Source of the DNA: Butyrivibrio sp. YAB3001
GTDB taxonomy: Bacteria; Bacillota; Clostridia; Lachnospirales; Lachnospiraceae
Direction of reading: 5' to 3'
NCBI RefSeq assembly: GCF_900112195.1
Contig: NZ_FOKR01000003.1
Span: 205,329 to 269,328 of the forward strand
Length of the DNA stretch: 64,000 nt
This document shows, one piece after another, positions 1 through 8,764 of this stretch. A program made the position numbers and the translations under genes. The notes under the pieces are model-generated. The model did not search any database and was not told the origin of the DNA. It saw only the letters and a list, made by a program, of their open reading frames with translations. Numbering within the stretch: position 1 is the stretch's first letter; each line of letters begins with the position of its first letter.

Positions 1-325
1 ATAGCTCCGGATGTTCTTTTCCTATCTTTCTGAAGGTTTCAAAAGCATAATCTGTCGCCAGTGTATCTCCGGGTCCCGCTATTCCGGCAACCTTGATACT
101 TGGCACAAGCTCCAGCGCTCTTCCTATAAAAGTATTAGCTTCATCAGGTGATATTACCTTTGACGTGACTCCCGGACGCTGCTCCACATCATTGATTGTC
201 CTGTCACAGAACTTGCATGATATGTTGCAGCCGGGACTTACCGGAAGATGAATTCTCCCGGCATTGAATCTGCATCCTCCAAAACAGGGATGATTTTTTT
301 CAAGTGCCTCAAAACTTCTGGCCAT
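1..325 (-). CDS. NifB-like radical SAM protein, N-terminal part (cut by window edge)
   Basis: The N-terminal 108 residues are visible; the gene continues past the left edge. Near residues 31-41 it has the radical SAM cluster motif CNISCKFC, preceded by HPCFGGC and followed by QRPGVTS, the arrangement of the NifB family (CNIQCNYC...SRPGV in classical NifB). NifB builds the iron-sulfur-carbide core of nitrogenase cofactor. Homologues also occur in anaerobes without nitrogenase, so the role is not settled by this fragment. The start has a GGAGG-like site (rc of cctccc) just upstream. It lies 18 bp downstream of a yezD gene on the same strand, probably one transcript. Family call is fairly safe; function is inference. 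Confidence 0.8.
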   Translation of the reverse strand, partial: MARSFEALEKNHPCFGGCRFNAGRIHLPVSPGCNISCKFCDRTINDVEQRPGVTSKVISPDEANTFIGRALELVPSIKVAGIAGPGDTLATDYAFETFRKIGKEHPEL

Positions 326-343
326 AATACATCCTCCCTGTCT

Positions 344-511
344 TCAATTTGTAAATCTAAGTTTTGAACTGGTCTCAATCTGCAATATTTTGCCATCGTG
401 CACTGTAATTACAACGCTCCCATATCTGAGACCATTTACCTGCTCTTTAATTGCTTCCCATATTTTATCAACATCCTTTTGTTTGGGATGATCACTAATT
501 GCCCTTGCCAT
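344..511 (-). CDS. YezD family (DUF2292) small protein
   Basis: This 55-residue protein carries the YezD/DUF2292 pattern: a short helix (KIWEAIKEQVNGL), then RYGSVVITVHDGKILQIETS, a beta hairpin that ends in a basic tail. I chose the ATG at 511 because a GGAGGAG sequence sits 6-7 bases upstream of it; the frame is open for 23 more codons but no better site precedes them. YezD proteins are uncharacterised and are often found beside sulfur, molybdenum or iron-sulfur genes. Here the neighbour downstream is a NifB-like protein, consistent with a metal-cofactor or sulfur context. The molecular function is unknown. Confidence 0.75.
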   Translation of the reverse strand: MARAISDHPKQKDVDKIWEAIKEQVNGLRYGSVVITVHDGKILQIETSSKLRFTN

Positions 512-603
512 GTCGTCTCCTCCTACCCTTGCCAAAGATTTATTGGTATTGATATTATCGGAGTCAGCACTCATTCGCAATTATGTTAAACTTATCGTCA
601 CCC

Positions 604-1782
604 TTAATGAGAATTTATCGCATCATAAAGTTGAACAAGTGCCTGTTCAATTATTTTCCTCGGGCTCGCAATGTTGATTCGCTCAAAAAGAGCTGTTTCC
701 CTTCCAAAAATAATACCCGGATCCAGCCACAGTTTTGCACCATCCACTATTAGCTTTTCCAAGTCCTTGTGATTATCACAGACCTCAGAAAAATCAAGCC
801 ATACAAGATATGTCCCCTGAGGTTCGATCAAATGTACTTTAGGAATTTTTTCCTTAAGAAAGCTTCTTACAAAATCAAGATTCCCCTGAAGATACTCTCT
901 TACTTCATCAAGCCATTCTTCTCCCTTGGAATATGCCAGATATGCCGCATGCAATCCCAAGACATTAGGCTGACTATAACCTGCTTTGTTGTTTTCTCTT
1001 TTGAATGCAAGTCGCACCTCGGCATTTGCTATAACAATATTTGTTATCTGAAGCCCTGCTATATTAAAAGTCTTGGTCGGCGCAACTCCCAGTACCAACT
1101 TATCAAGATATTCTTCACCTAGAGTCATGAAAGAAGTATGCTTATATCCGCTGTACACAAAATCGCAGTGAATCTCATCTGCAAATACATATACATCATG
1201 CCTTTTGCAAATCTCTGCAAGCCTTGTCAGTTCTTCCTTTTTCCACACTTTTCCAACAGGATTATGCGGACTGCACAGTAAAAAGAGCTTTACTTTTTCA
1301 TCTACAATTTTTTTCTCAAAATCCTCAAAGTCAATTTCATAATGGCCATCTGCGTACACAAGTTGACTGTTAACAACCTTCCTGCCATTTTCTTTTATCG
1401 TCTCCATGAAAGGATAATAGACAGGCTGCTGGATAATAACACTATCCCCCGGCTCTGTGAATGCTTTTATGGCAAGCGCGATTGAATACACCATTCCCGG
1501 AACGACAGTAAGCCACTCATCCGATATGTCATAACCATGTCTTTTCTTATACCAGCCCCTTACTGCATTTTTGTAATCTTCATTTGAATCAGTGTAGCCA
1601 AAAATACCATGGGCAACCCTCTGCTGAAGCCCTTCAATAATACTCTCAGGCAGCCTAAAATCCATATCAGCCACCCACAAAGGTAAAAGATCATCCCTTC
1701 CCTTACGCGCAATTCCAAAGTCATATTTCAAACATGAAGTATTCCTTCTGTCTATTATTTCATCAAAATTATACTTTCCCAT
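604..1782 (-). CDS. MalY/PatB family PLP-dependent aminotransferase (C-S beta-lyase type)
   Basis: A 392-residue fold-type I PLP enzyme. It opens with MGKYNFDEIIDRRNTSCLKYD, typical of MalY/PatB (cystathionine beta-lyase-like) proteins. It contains CSPHNPVGKVW, FADEIHCDF and the Schiff-base lysine in APTKTFNIAG at about residue 237, and ends with the substrate-carboxylate arginine region RINIASPR. The start at 1782 follows AGGGAGGAG at good spacing; the open frame extends 30 codons further without a better site. The family cleaves C-S bonds of cystathionine or cysteine and some members act as regulators. No sulfur gene adjoins it, so the substrate is not resolved. Confidence 0.85.
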   Translation of the reverse strand: MGKYNFDEIIDRRNTSCLKYDFGIARKGRDDLLPLWVADMDFRLPESIIEGLQQRVAHGIFGYTDSNEDYKNAVRGWYKKRHGYDISDEWLTVVPGMVYSIALAIKAFTEPGDSVIIQQPVYYPFMETIKENGRKVVNSQLVYADGHYEIDFEDFEKKIVDEKVKLFLLCSPHNPVGKVWKKEELTRLAEICKRHDVYVFADEIHCDFVYSGYKHTSFMTLGEEYLDKLVLGVAPTKTFNIAGLQITNIVIANAEVRLAFKRENNKAGYSQPNVLGLHAAYLAYSKGEEWLDEVREYLQGNLDFVRSFLKEKIPKVHLIEPQGTYLVWLDFSEVCDNHKDLEKLIVDGAKLWLDPGIIFGRETALFERINIASPRKIIEQALVQLYDAINSH

Positions 1783-1947
1783 ACCTTGTCTCTCCTCCCT
1801 TATGCGATGAAACATCAAAACCATTTTACTGTTTACTCGCATGCAGCTTGCTCCAGTAACCAATTCATGCATTCAATCCAATTCAAACTTCGTCGAAATA
1901 ATGCACTCACTCCTAAATCATTTATGTCTCACCAATGACAATTAGTT

Positions 1948-2517
1948 TTACACTTTCTCCATAGTCATCTGAGAATTGCTAAAGCGCCTGTCGCCTGTTA
2001 CATCCTCATCAAACCATTCAGCAGGATTATAATTTCTTGCCGCCTCCTCTGAAGGAAATTCTACTTCGGCTAAAATTCTGCCTTCAAAGGGCGCTTTAAA
2101 GACATCCAATTCTATCTTTATTTCACCCTTTACTATTGCTTCTGATAACTCCGGGTTATCTGCCAAAAATCCCTTCTCAAAAGCATCTTCATTTAAAGGA
2201 AGAAGATACCTCTTTTTCCTTATAACATTTCCATCTGCTTTCTTAGCAAGATGAATATAATTTTCCTTATCAAGGGGCAGATTAAATTCAATCTTTCCAA
2301 TATCTCCTTCATTTATTCCATATTCCTCACCCAGTCCACAATCTACAAACCTCTCCTTTGAAGCCTTATAAGTCATATAATAACGCTCATCTTCTCTTCT
2401 TACTCGAATAGCAGGAAACACATTAAGATACCCCTGCTCAATCTCATGAAACGGATATTTCTCAATATCTTCCGGCAAATGCTTTACCGTAAACTTCTTC
2501 TCAATCTCTATTCCCAT
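1948..2517 (-). CDS. CYTH domain protein (triphosphate-binding tunnel fold)
   Basis: A 189-residue protein that starts MGIEIEKKF, the ExExK signature of the CYTH (CyaB-thiamine triphosphatase) superfamily. Further alternating charged strands follow, including IRVRRED and KKRYLLP, and acidic strands near the end such as ELDVF and LAEVEF. Bacterial single-domain members are usually inorganic tripolyphosphatases or bind polyphosphate or nucleoside triphosphates. It has a GGAG site just before the ATG. It faces away from the DJ-1 gene across a 430-bp gap that contains a long inverted repeat. Activity on tripolyphosphate is a family inference. Confidence 0.8.
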   Translation of the reverse strand: MGIEIEKKFTVKHLPEDIEKYPFHEIEQGYLNVFPAIRVRREDERYYMTYKASKERFVDCGLGEEYGINEGDIGKIEFNLPLDKENYIHLAKKADGNVIRKKRYLLPLNEDAFEKGFLADNPELSEAIVKGEIKIELDVFKAPFEGRILAEVEFPSEEAARNYNPAEWFDEDVTGDRRFSNSQMTMEKV

Positions 2518-2694
2518 TGTTCATTATCTCCTTCGTAATCCTCTAAAGAATCATGTCCTCATAAAAAATACACAGCACATTACCATTTCTGTCTAAAAAC
2601 GAACGTACCTTGAACTAAAAGGTATAATTCAATTCCATAATAAAGTATAATCTAGTAGTGAACAAATAAAAACTTTTGAACGCTACCTATAAAA

Positions 2695-2917
2695 TTACAG
2701 TTCAATTGGCAGGCAAGCTTACTATGAAACAGTCAGAAATACGCAGTTCTCGGACGAGCAGGATGATTTACAAAGCGAGAAATCTAAGGAAGGTCGACTG
2801 TTTCGAACAGCGCTGAGAGGAGACCTTCCTTAGATTTAGAGTTTTAGTAAATCACCGCGCAGACGACCACAAGTATTTCTGACTGTTCATAGAAGCTGCC
2901 TGACAATTGAACTGTAA
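2695..2917. repeat. 223-bp long-hairpin repeat, copy 1
   Basis: The element is a nested inverted repeat. The outer ends are a perfect 14-bp pair (TTACAGTTCAATTG at 2695 and its complement ending at 2917), continuing imperfectly for about 45 bp per arm. An inner 16-bp perfect stem (2780-2795 with 2822-2837) includes CTAAGGAAGGTC and its complement. GATTTACA at 2765 faces GTAAATCA at 2847 between the two stems. It lies between divergent genes, so it is not a terminator for either. A related scaffold with different stem sequences occurs at 43661. No clear target-site duplication is visible. It could be a MITE-like repeat or a structured RNA. Confidence 0.75.
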
Positions 2918-2950
2918 CATCCACCACAAAACAACCTCGGAGGAAATCAA

Positions 2951-3502
2951 ATGGCAAAAACAGCAATTTTTTTAGCAGATGGATTTGAAGAAATCGAAGC
3001 TCTCACTGTAGTCGACTTGTTAAGAAGAGCAGGAATTGAAATAATCACAGCTTCCATCATGGGAAGAAAAGAAGTCACCGGCTCACACAATATCACCGTC
3101 CTCGCCGATGCACTCATTGATGACATTGATTTTGATGGCACCGATATGTTAATTCTCCCCGGAGGAATGCCCGGAACCACAAACCTTGGTGAATGCGAAC
3201 CATTAAAAGAAAAGATCAAAGACTTTGATGCAAAAGAAAAAATGCTTGCCGCAATCTGCGCAGCACCTACTGTATATGGCAAAATGGGAATCTTATCAGG
3301 AAAGAAAGCCTGCTGCTACCCCGGCTGCGAAGTTGATCTTAAGGGTGCTGACGTTCAGACAACCGAAGTGACCAAGGACGGCCATTTTATAACCAGCCGC
3401 GGAATGGGAACTGCAATTCCTTTCGGTCTTGCAATAATCGCACATTTCCAGGGACAGGATGTCGCAGACAAGATGGCTGAAAAAATTGTATACAAGTCCT
3501 GA
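2951..3502 (+). CDS. DJ-1/PfpI family protein (YajL/ThiJ-like)
   Basis: A 183-residue single-domain protein. It has the N-terminal strand AIFLADGFEEIEALTVVDLLRRAG, with the conserved glutamate of DJ-1 in GFEE. LILPGGMPG and the nucleophile elbow AAICAAPTVYG follow; the reactive cysteine is at about residue 103. This composition matches YajL/DJ-1 type proteins rather than PfpI proteases. The family is linked to oxidative or carbonyl stress and possibly glyoxalase or deglycase activity, which remains debated. GGAGG lies 7 bases before the ATG. A strong hairpin terminator follows at 3604. The gene appears monocistronic. Confidence 0.85.
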   Translation: MAKTAIFLADGFEEIEALTVVDLLRRAGIEIITASIMGRKEVTGSHNITVLADALIDDIDFDGTDMLILPGGMPGTTNLGECEPLKEKIKDFDAKEKMLAAICAAPTVYGKMGILSGKKACCYPGCEVDLKGADVQTTEVTKDGHFITSRGMGTAIPFGLAIIAHFQGQDVADKMAEKIVYKS

Positions 3503-3603
3503 TTATAAAAAAGAATCCATATTACTATCACACGCAAGAGTGCATCCATAACGGAGCGTTTTTATTTTAGAAGAATTCAGAGCTATTTTCTATGAAATTT
3601 AAA

Positions 3604-3649
3604 AAGAGAGGTCTCTTCCTAACACATAGGAATCTGACCTCTCTTATTT
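3604..3649 (+). terminator. Intrinsic terminator after DJ-1 gene
   Basis: A 10-bp perfect stem, AAGAGAGGTC paired with GACCTCTCTT, is followed by an interrupted run of T. It lies between the DJ-1 gene and the convergent lacI gene and may serve both. Confidence 0.75.
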
Positions 3650-3726
3650 TCTTAAACCAGATATTCTTTATGCACGAAAACTGAAATATATACATATTTC
3701 TGATTATGCGTTTATGGATACTCTCA

Positions 3727-4755
3727 CTATATCCTCTTAGTCGACTCAGCTTCTATAAGCTCTCCGGGGAAAATGATATGTTTGTGACCTCTTTTTTCCT
3801 CGATAAGATCAAAGATAAGTCTTATTGTTTCCTCTGAGATATCATCAAGTGGCTGCTTTAAGGTGGTAAGTCTTGGAACTGAGAACTCTGCCATTGCCTG
3901 ACCGTCAAAACCTACAACCGAAACATCATCAGGAACCTTTATTCCTGCATCCGCAAATGCCCTGAGTGCTCCCACCGCAAGTACATCAGAAATACAGAAT
4001 AGTGCTGTAAACTTAGCTCCGGATTCGATAAGTGCCTTGGTAGCTTCATACCCATTTTTCATGGTGTAGATTCTTCGGTCAACGTATCTGATAAGCTTGT
4101 CATCCGGCTCAATTCCATTTGCCTTAAGCGCCTCAATATAGCCTTCATGTCTAAGTCTTACAACGGAAGGCTCATCATTACCCTCAGTCAGGATTGCTAT
4201 CTTCCTGTGTCCGAGCCCTATAAGGTATTCCACTACTTTACGGCTCTCTCTGGCGTCATCAACAGAAACGGTAGAATATGAATTTCTGCTCAGCTCCTCT
4301 GAGATATCTGAACCGATTGTTGCAAATATCACAGGAACATTAAGCTGTTTCATCTTATCTGCTGAATGCTTGCTGCTGCCTCCAAGGAAAATAATGCCAC
4401 GAAGTCTCTTTTCCTTCTCAAGTTCAAGCGCAACATCCACTTCGTTTTCGTATGCTTCTACATGCCTGAGCACTAGAGCGTAACCCTTCTTTTCAGTCTC
4501 CTGCTCAATCTTCTCGATCATCGGAGTGAAAAAGGGATTGGTGATACCTCTTACCAACACTCCGATACACTTGGCATCAATCCTCTTTAGATTCCTTGCA
4601 CTGTTATTTGGTATGTACCCGGTCTCCTGAATAACTTCCATTATTCGTTTCTTGGTTTCCGGATTTATATCTGAGTGATCATTTATCGCTCTTGAAACAG
4701 TGCTAACACCAACTCCGCATCTCTTTGCAATTTCTCGTATCGTTATTTCTGACAT
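3727..4755 (-). CDS. LacI family transcriptional regulator
   Basis: A 342-residue regulator. The N-terminal helix-turn-helix is TIREIAKRCGVGVSTVSRAIN, with the hinge helix N-SARNLK, followed by a periplasmic-binding-protein-like sensor domain (IGVLVRGITNPFF..., YLIGLGHRKIAIL..., VSVVGFDG). It is directly downstream of malQ with a 6-bp gap and is probably cotranscribed with it. The ligand is likely a maltodextrin-derived or other sugar, by context only. A LacI-type palindrome lies upstream of malQ at 6346-6359, which would fit autoregulation of the malQ-lacI unit. Confidence 0.88.
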   Translation of the reverse strand: MSEITIREIAKRCGVGVSTVSRAINDHSDINPETKKRIMEVIQETGYIPNNSARNLKRIDAKCIGVLVRGITNPFFTPMIEKIEQETEKKGYALVLRHVEAYENEVDVALELEKEKRLRGIIFLGGSSKHSADKMKQLNVPVIFATIGSDISEELSRNSYSTVSVDDARESRKVVEYLIGLGHRKIAILTEGNDEPSVVRLRHEGYIEALKANGIEPDDKLIRYVDRRIYTMKNGYEATKALIESGAKFTALFCISDVLAVGALRAFADAGIKVPDDVSVVGFDGQAMAEFSVPRLTTLKQPLDDISEETIRLIFDLIEEKRGHKHIIFPGELIEAESTKRI

Positions 4756-4761
4756 TGTATC

Positions 4762-6288
4762 TTAATCTTGTCTTAACCTTCCATAAATTCTGGCATAATC
4801 ATGCATCTTTGCAGATAGTTCATCTGTAAGTGCATCCTTCTTCATTCTCCAAACCCAGTTATTACCAAGTGTGGATGGAGTATTAATTCTAGCATATTTA
4901 TCAAGTTCAAGATAGTCCTGCATAGGAATTATTGCAGTATCGGAAACACTGGCAAAAGCAGATCTTATGCATGCCCATACAGCATCCTTGGCATAGGTGA
5001 TTCCAAGATACTCTTTACAGAACTTCTTGTCCTGCTTAGGAAGCTGATTATACCAGCCACGGGTTGTTTCATTATCATGTGTTCCCGTATAAACAATACA
5101 ATTCTTGGTGTAGTTGTGTGGAAGATAATCACTTTCCTCTCTGGAATCAAATGCAAACTGCAAAATCTTCATTCCAGGGAACCCTGTCTTTTTAACAAGT
5201 TTTATAACTGACGGTGTTAAAAATCCAAGATCCTCTGCGATGACTTTCTTCTCACCAAGTTCTTTTTTCATAATGTCAAAGAGCTCTATTCCCGGGCCTT
5301 TACGCCACTCACCAATCTCTGCTGTGGGATTTCCATAAGGAATTGCATAATACTCATCAAAACCTCTGAAATGGTCAATTCTCACAACATCATAAAGCTC
5401 ATAGCAGTGACTGATTCTCTTCATCCACCACTTATAGCCTGTCTTTTTGTGATAATCCCATCTGTAAAGTGGATTGCCCCACAACTGACCTGTTGCGCTA
5501 AATGCATCAGGAGGACATCCTGCAACATCTATCGGAACATTATTCTCATCAAGCTGGAACAGTTCCGGACTTGCCCATGTGTCTGCGCTGTCAAACGCCA
5601 CATAAATAGGAATGTCGCCAATTATCTCTATTCCATTCTCATTAGCATAAGCTTTGAGCTTAAGCCACTGATTTTTGAAAACAAACTGCAAAAAGCTGTA
5701 AAACTCGACTTCATCCGCATATTTCTTAAGCGCTGCAGCCATAGCATCTTTCTTGCGAAGACGTATATCCTCTTCCCAGGTATTCCATGATCTGCCGCCA
5801 TTTGCATTTTTTAGAGCCATGAAAAGAGAATAATCCTGCAGCCAGTCATTATTCTTATCCTTCTTAAACTCTTCAAACTTCTTGATGATATCCTTAGTAT
5901 TATTGACTTTATAAATATTATCAAATGCTTTTCTCAAAAGAAGGTATCTTGAACGGTACAGCTTTTCATAATCTATAGCCTCTTCTGTTCCGCCAAAATC
6001 GTATTTATCTGCATCCTCTTTTGCCAAAAGACCATCTTCGATCAGTGCTTCAACATCAATATAGTATGGATTTCCTGCAAATGTAGAAAAAGACTGATAC
6101 GGTGAATCACCATAACTGGTAGGACCCAAAGGTAATATCTGCCAGTAGCTCTGTCCTGATTTCTTCAAAAAATCTACAAATTCATAGGCTTCCTTAGAAA
6201 AAGTTCCAATTCCATATTTTGATGACAGTGAAAAAATCGGAAGAAGAACACCACATGTTCTTGTTTGCTTCTTTTTACCCTTTGCCAT
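4762..6288 (-). CDS. malQ: 4-alpha-glucanotransferase (GH77, amylomaltase)
   Basis: A 508-residue GH77 enzyme of bacterial MalQ length. It begins with RTCGVLLPIFSLSSKYGIGTF and contains the substrate-site segment SPYQSFSTFAGNPYYID. The nucleophile region is DVVRIDHFRGF, the acid/base region KVIAEDLGFLTP, and the third carboxylate lies in YTGTHDNETTRGW. It transfers alpha-1,4-glucan chains between maltodextrins and releases glucose, in cytosolic glycogen and maltodextrin metabolism. A lacI gene follows in the same transcript, and a LacI-type operator sits 58 bp upstream of the start. All catalytic residues expected for the family are present. Confidence 0.95.
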   Translation of the reverse strand: MAKGKKKQTRTCGVLLPIFSLSSKYGIGTFSKEAYEFVDFLKKSGQSYWQILPLGPTSYGDSPYQSFSTFAGNPYYIDVEALIEDGLLAKEDADKYDFGGTEEAIDYEKLYRSRYLLLRKAFDNIYKVNNTKDIIKKFEEFKKDKNNDWLQDYSLFMALKNANGGRSWNTWEEDIRLRKKDAMAAALKKYADEVEFYSFLQFVFKNQWLKLKAYANENGIEIIGDIPIYVAFDSADTWASPELFQLDENNVPIDVAGCPPDAFSATGQLWGNPLYRWDYHKKTGYKWWMKRISHCYELYDVVRIDHFRGFDEYYAIPYGNPTAEIGEWRKGPGIELFDIMKKELGEKKVIAEDLGFLTPSVIKLVKKTGFPGMKILQFAFDSREESDYLPHNYTKNCIVYTGTHDNETTRGWYNQLPKQDKKFCKEYLGITYAKDAVWACIRSAFASVSDTAIIPMQDYLELDKYARINTPSTLGNNWVWRMKKDALTDELSAKMHDYARIYGRLRQD

Positions 6289-6345
6289 TTCCTTTGCCTC
6301 TCATTCGTAATGAAAATAATTATATCGGAAACAGTGCCTTATTCC

Positions 6346-6359
6346 CGGTAACGTTTCCG
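6346..6359. promoter_or_regulatory. Putative LacI-family operator upstream of malQ
   Basis: CGGTAACGTTTCCG is a near-perfect palindrome centred on the ACGT core typical of LacI/CcpA-family operators. It lies 58-71 bp upstream of the malQ start. A second half-like sequence, CGGAAACAGTG, is at 6325. The binding protein is presumably the LacI encoded downstream of malQ, by inference. Confidence 0.6.
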
Positions 6360-6490
6360 TATAACTACTTTACCACCTTTGTTTCAATTTAACAAGTATT
6401 TTCAGACAATTCACAACAAAAGCAGTTTCTGATAGCTTGCCAACAGTTCATCCCTGTGTCTGACTTGCGCATTATATCTGAGCAGTACCA

Positions 6491-7441
6491 TTATCCCAAA
6501 GTCTCTGAGTACTGTTCAAATTCGCTCTTTTTGATGCCCCAGATAAGATTTCTCCACTGTTCAAGCTGATCTGTGGTCATGAAACCATTGGATGTTCCCA
6601 TGTAACCAATCTTGTAGGATGCAAACAAAAGCGCATTCTTTATAGCATTTACGCTGTCGCCAGTCTCCATATAGTAGTGAAGGAAGCATGCAAACAGCGC
6701 ATTTCCGGCACCGATGGTATTTACAACTTCATTAGTCTTTACAGTCTTATAATGAGCACGGATATTCTTTGTCTTGTCAAAAAGAATAAGCCCCTCACTA
6801 CCCTGACCAAGAATAATTATCTCTGTTCCATATGTTTCCGACATTCTGTCAATGAATTCGTAAGGATCTTCTGTTAATGTATCATCACTAAAATACAGAA
6901 CTTTCGCCGGTTCAAGGAAGTCCGTATTGTATTTTTCTTTTTCCGGATTATAGTTTCTGATGTTTACAGCGATAGGCTTTTTGTATTCAGCGGCAGCCTT
7001 GGCAAATGGTCTGCAGAAGTTCGCATTAGCAAGCACCATCATATCGCAGGCCTGAGCAATCGGGGCAACCATGGACATATCATAGACATTTTCTCTAAGA
7101 TCCTTGATATCCTCAAAAATCTGCTGCTTTCTGCCTTTATCATATAAGACTACTTCTGTAGGTGTTTCTTTCATCTGAGGAACAATGTACTCCGTAGATA
7201 AAGTAATCTTTCTGTCAGGAGGATTCATCATTCCAAGGTCCTGATTTCTTCCTACTATAGACATGAATGTAACATCATCACCCAGCCATTTAAGAGCCAA
7301 AGATTCATTATATGCATCACCGCCCATAGCAGTAAAAATTGAGTCATTAACACTTGTAAGAGGGGCATAATTAACGGGAATCTTTTCCACTCTTACAATT
7401 GTCTCAATCTGCGTAACACCTGCCACTAAGAATCTACTCAT
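6491..7441 (-). CDS. PfkB-family carbohydrate kinase homologue with altered catalytic motif
   Basis: A 316-residue ribokinase-like protein. It has the N-terminal region MSRFLVAGVTQIETIVRV, the substrate glycine pair AMGGDAYNESLALKWLG and an ATP-domain strand (IIILGQGSEGLILF). The C-terminal anion-hole motif reads NTIGAGNALFACFL. In typical members this is DTxGAGD, where the last aspartate is the catalytic base; here it is asparagine at about residue 247 (codon AAT). GGAGG precedes the start at good spacing. It follows a tetR gene on the same strand. It may be inactive, have an altered mechanism, or belong to a subfamily that tolerates GAGN. The substrate is unknown. Confidence 0.8.
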   Translation of the reverse strand: MSRFLVAGVTQIETIVRVEKIPVNYAPLTSVNDSIFTAMGGDAYNESLALKWLGDDVTFMSIVGRNQDLGMMNPPDRKITLSTEYIVPQMKETPTEVVLYDKGRKQQIFEDIKDLRENVYDMSMVAPIAQACDMMVLANANFCRPFAKAAAEYKKPIAVNIRNYNPEKEKYNTDFLEPAKVLYFSDDTLTEDPYEFIDRMSETYGTEIIILGQGSEGLILFDKTKNIRAHYKTVKTNEVVNTIGAGNALFACFLHYYMETGDSVNAIKNALLFASYKIGYMGTSNGFMTTDQLEQWRNLIWGIKKSEFEQYSETLG

Positions 7442-7507
7442 TTTTAGCCTCCTTGTTTAAACATCAGTTGCTTTATAACAGCCAAAATCACTGTATTTTT
7501 CGCTATT

Positions 7508-8116
7508 CTATTTTTTTGTCGACATATTTTTTATCATATCGATATATTCATCAACTTCCATCATAAAAAGGTCAGCCCTGAAGCTCTCACTTTTAACCTC
7601 TTTTTCCATAAGCCCGTCAATTGTGTAGTCGAGGATCTCGCCTATCTTTTTATAATCCACATTTGGAGCAAAACAGGTTATATCCGCCCTATCCCTCAGT
7701 GCTTCCATAATATGATTGTACTTTTCTCTTCTTTCTGTTATCTCACCAAGTGCCTCTTTATGAGTCTCTTCATTCGCCTTTTTAAGGAAAAGAAGAATAT
7801 ATGGATATTTATCTATAGCTGCAACCTTTGCCGACAATATCTGATGATACAGTTCAAAATAACCGTTCTCGTTTTTATCAATACTTGTCGTAAGTTCGAT
7901 TGTCACAAATCTGGTCGCATAATCATACAAAAAAGCGTATATTCCGATCTTACTTGTAAAATAATGGAACAACAGGCCTTTGCTGATTCCTGCTGCCTTA
8001 ACTATTTCATCAGTGCTGGCATGATAGTATCCATACTTTGAAAACACCATCAATGCTGCATTTATCATCCTATCCTGTTTTTCTTTTTTTAATTCCCAAA
8101 ACCTATCATTCATCAT
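7508..8116 (-). CDS. TetR/AcrR family transcriptional regulator
   Basis: A 202-residue regulator. The N-terminal TetR helix-turn-helix spans roughly residues 18-52 (ALMVFSKYGYYHASTDEIVKAAGISKGLLFHYF), followed by a helical ligand or dimer domain with no recognisable signature. It is 66 bp upstream of the PfkB-like gene and in the same orientation, so it may control that gene or itself. The inducer cannot be predicted. Confidence 0.88.
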   Translation of the reverse strand: MMNDRFWELKKEKQDRMINAALMVFSKYGYYHASTDEIVKAAGISKGLLFHYFTSKIGIYAFLYDYATRFVTIELTTSIDKNENGYFELYHQILSAKVAAIDKYPYILLFLKKANEETHKEALGEITERREKYNHIMEALRDRADITCFAPNVDYKKIGEILDYTIDGLMEKEVKSESFRADLFMMEVDEYIDMIKNMSTKK

Positions 8117-8290
8117 TCTGCCTCAATATTATGCCTATAATTGACCGCAACAGTCTAAGATAAATATATCATTTTTACCAAATCACTTCAAACGTTTTTC
8201 CGTTATTTATCAAATTTTAATCAATTGTACTTTTATTTAGAATTAAAAAGTATTAAAATTAGTTTATCGCTTGATTAGGAGGAAGTTTTC

Positions 8291-8632
8291 ATGTCCAAAA
8301 ATAATGGATTTGCTAAGTTTATTCTTTTCTGTGCCGCTGTAGGTGCTGCTGCCGCAGGAGTATACTATTATCTTTCAAAAAAAGATGAAGCTCTGGCTGA
8401 TGATTTTGACGACGATGATTTCGAGGACTACGAAGATTTTGAAGATGATGAAGATTCTACTTCAGAAATAAGATTCGGCAACCGTAAATATGTGGATATA
8501 AAGCCAGCCGATCATTCTGATGAAGACTCAGAGGAGCCTGTATCAAAAAAGTCCGATAAATCTGATAAAGAAGAAAAATCAGCAGAAGAGACTCCTGAAT
8601 CCACAGAAGAATTCTTCGATGATGAGAAATAA
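8291..8632 (+). CDS. Small acidic membrane-anchored protein, unknown function
   Basis: A 113-residue protein with one hydrophobic segment near the N-terminus (residues about 9-27, FAKFILFCAAVGAAAAGVYY) and a very acidic, low-complexity tail rich in Asp, Glu and Ser (DDFDDDDFEDYEDFEDDED). AGGAGG lies before the ATG. The topology is probably N-terminal anchor with a long disordered tail. No family is recognised. It stands alone between divergent tetR and a convergent DUF2225 gene, with a strong terminator after it. Small proteins of this build are common in Lachnospiraceae, which supports it being real. Confidence 0.75.
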   Translation: MSKNNGFAKFILFCAAVGAAAAGVYYYLSKKDEALADDFDDDDFEDYEDFEDDEDSTSEIRFGNRKYVDIKPADHSDEDSEEPVSKKSDKSDKEEKSAEETPESTEEFFDDEK

Positions 8633-8650
8633 ATAATCAAAAAATAATTA

Positions 8651-8690
8651 TCCCACGCAGTTAAAGTATTTCTGCGTGGGATTTATTATT
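8651..8690 (+). terminator. Terminator after small acidic protein
   Basis: A 10-bp perfect stem, TCCCACGCAG paired with CTGCGTGGGA, is followed by a T-rich stretch (TTTATTATT). Confidence 0.8.
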
Positions 8691-8700
8691 ATGTAACAGA

Positions 8701-8733
8701 AAACCCGCATGCAACCTAACAGCATGCGGGTTT
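8701..8733 (-). terminator. Terminator for the DUF2225 gene
   Basis: A 12-bp stem, AAACCCGCATGC paired with GCATGCGGGTTT, lies just past the end of the minus-strand DUF2225 gene. With the hairpin at 8651 it forms a back-to-back terminator pair between convergent genes. Confidence 0.75.
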
Positions 8734-8764
8734 ATTATTCTTATTATGTTTATAATCAGGCAAT

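Noticed and set aside
1-325. Evidence for nitrogen fixation
   Set aside because: A NifB-like radical SAM fragment alone does not show nitrogenase; such homologues occur in non-fixing anaerobes.
2695-2917. Simple transcription terminator
   Set aside because: It lies between divergent genes and is far longer than a terminator; both adjoining genes start, not end, there.
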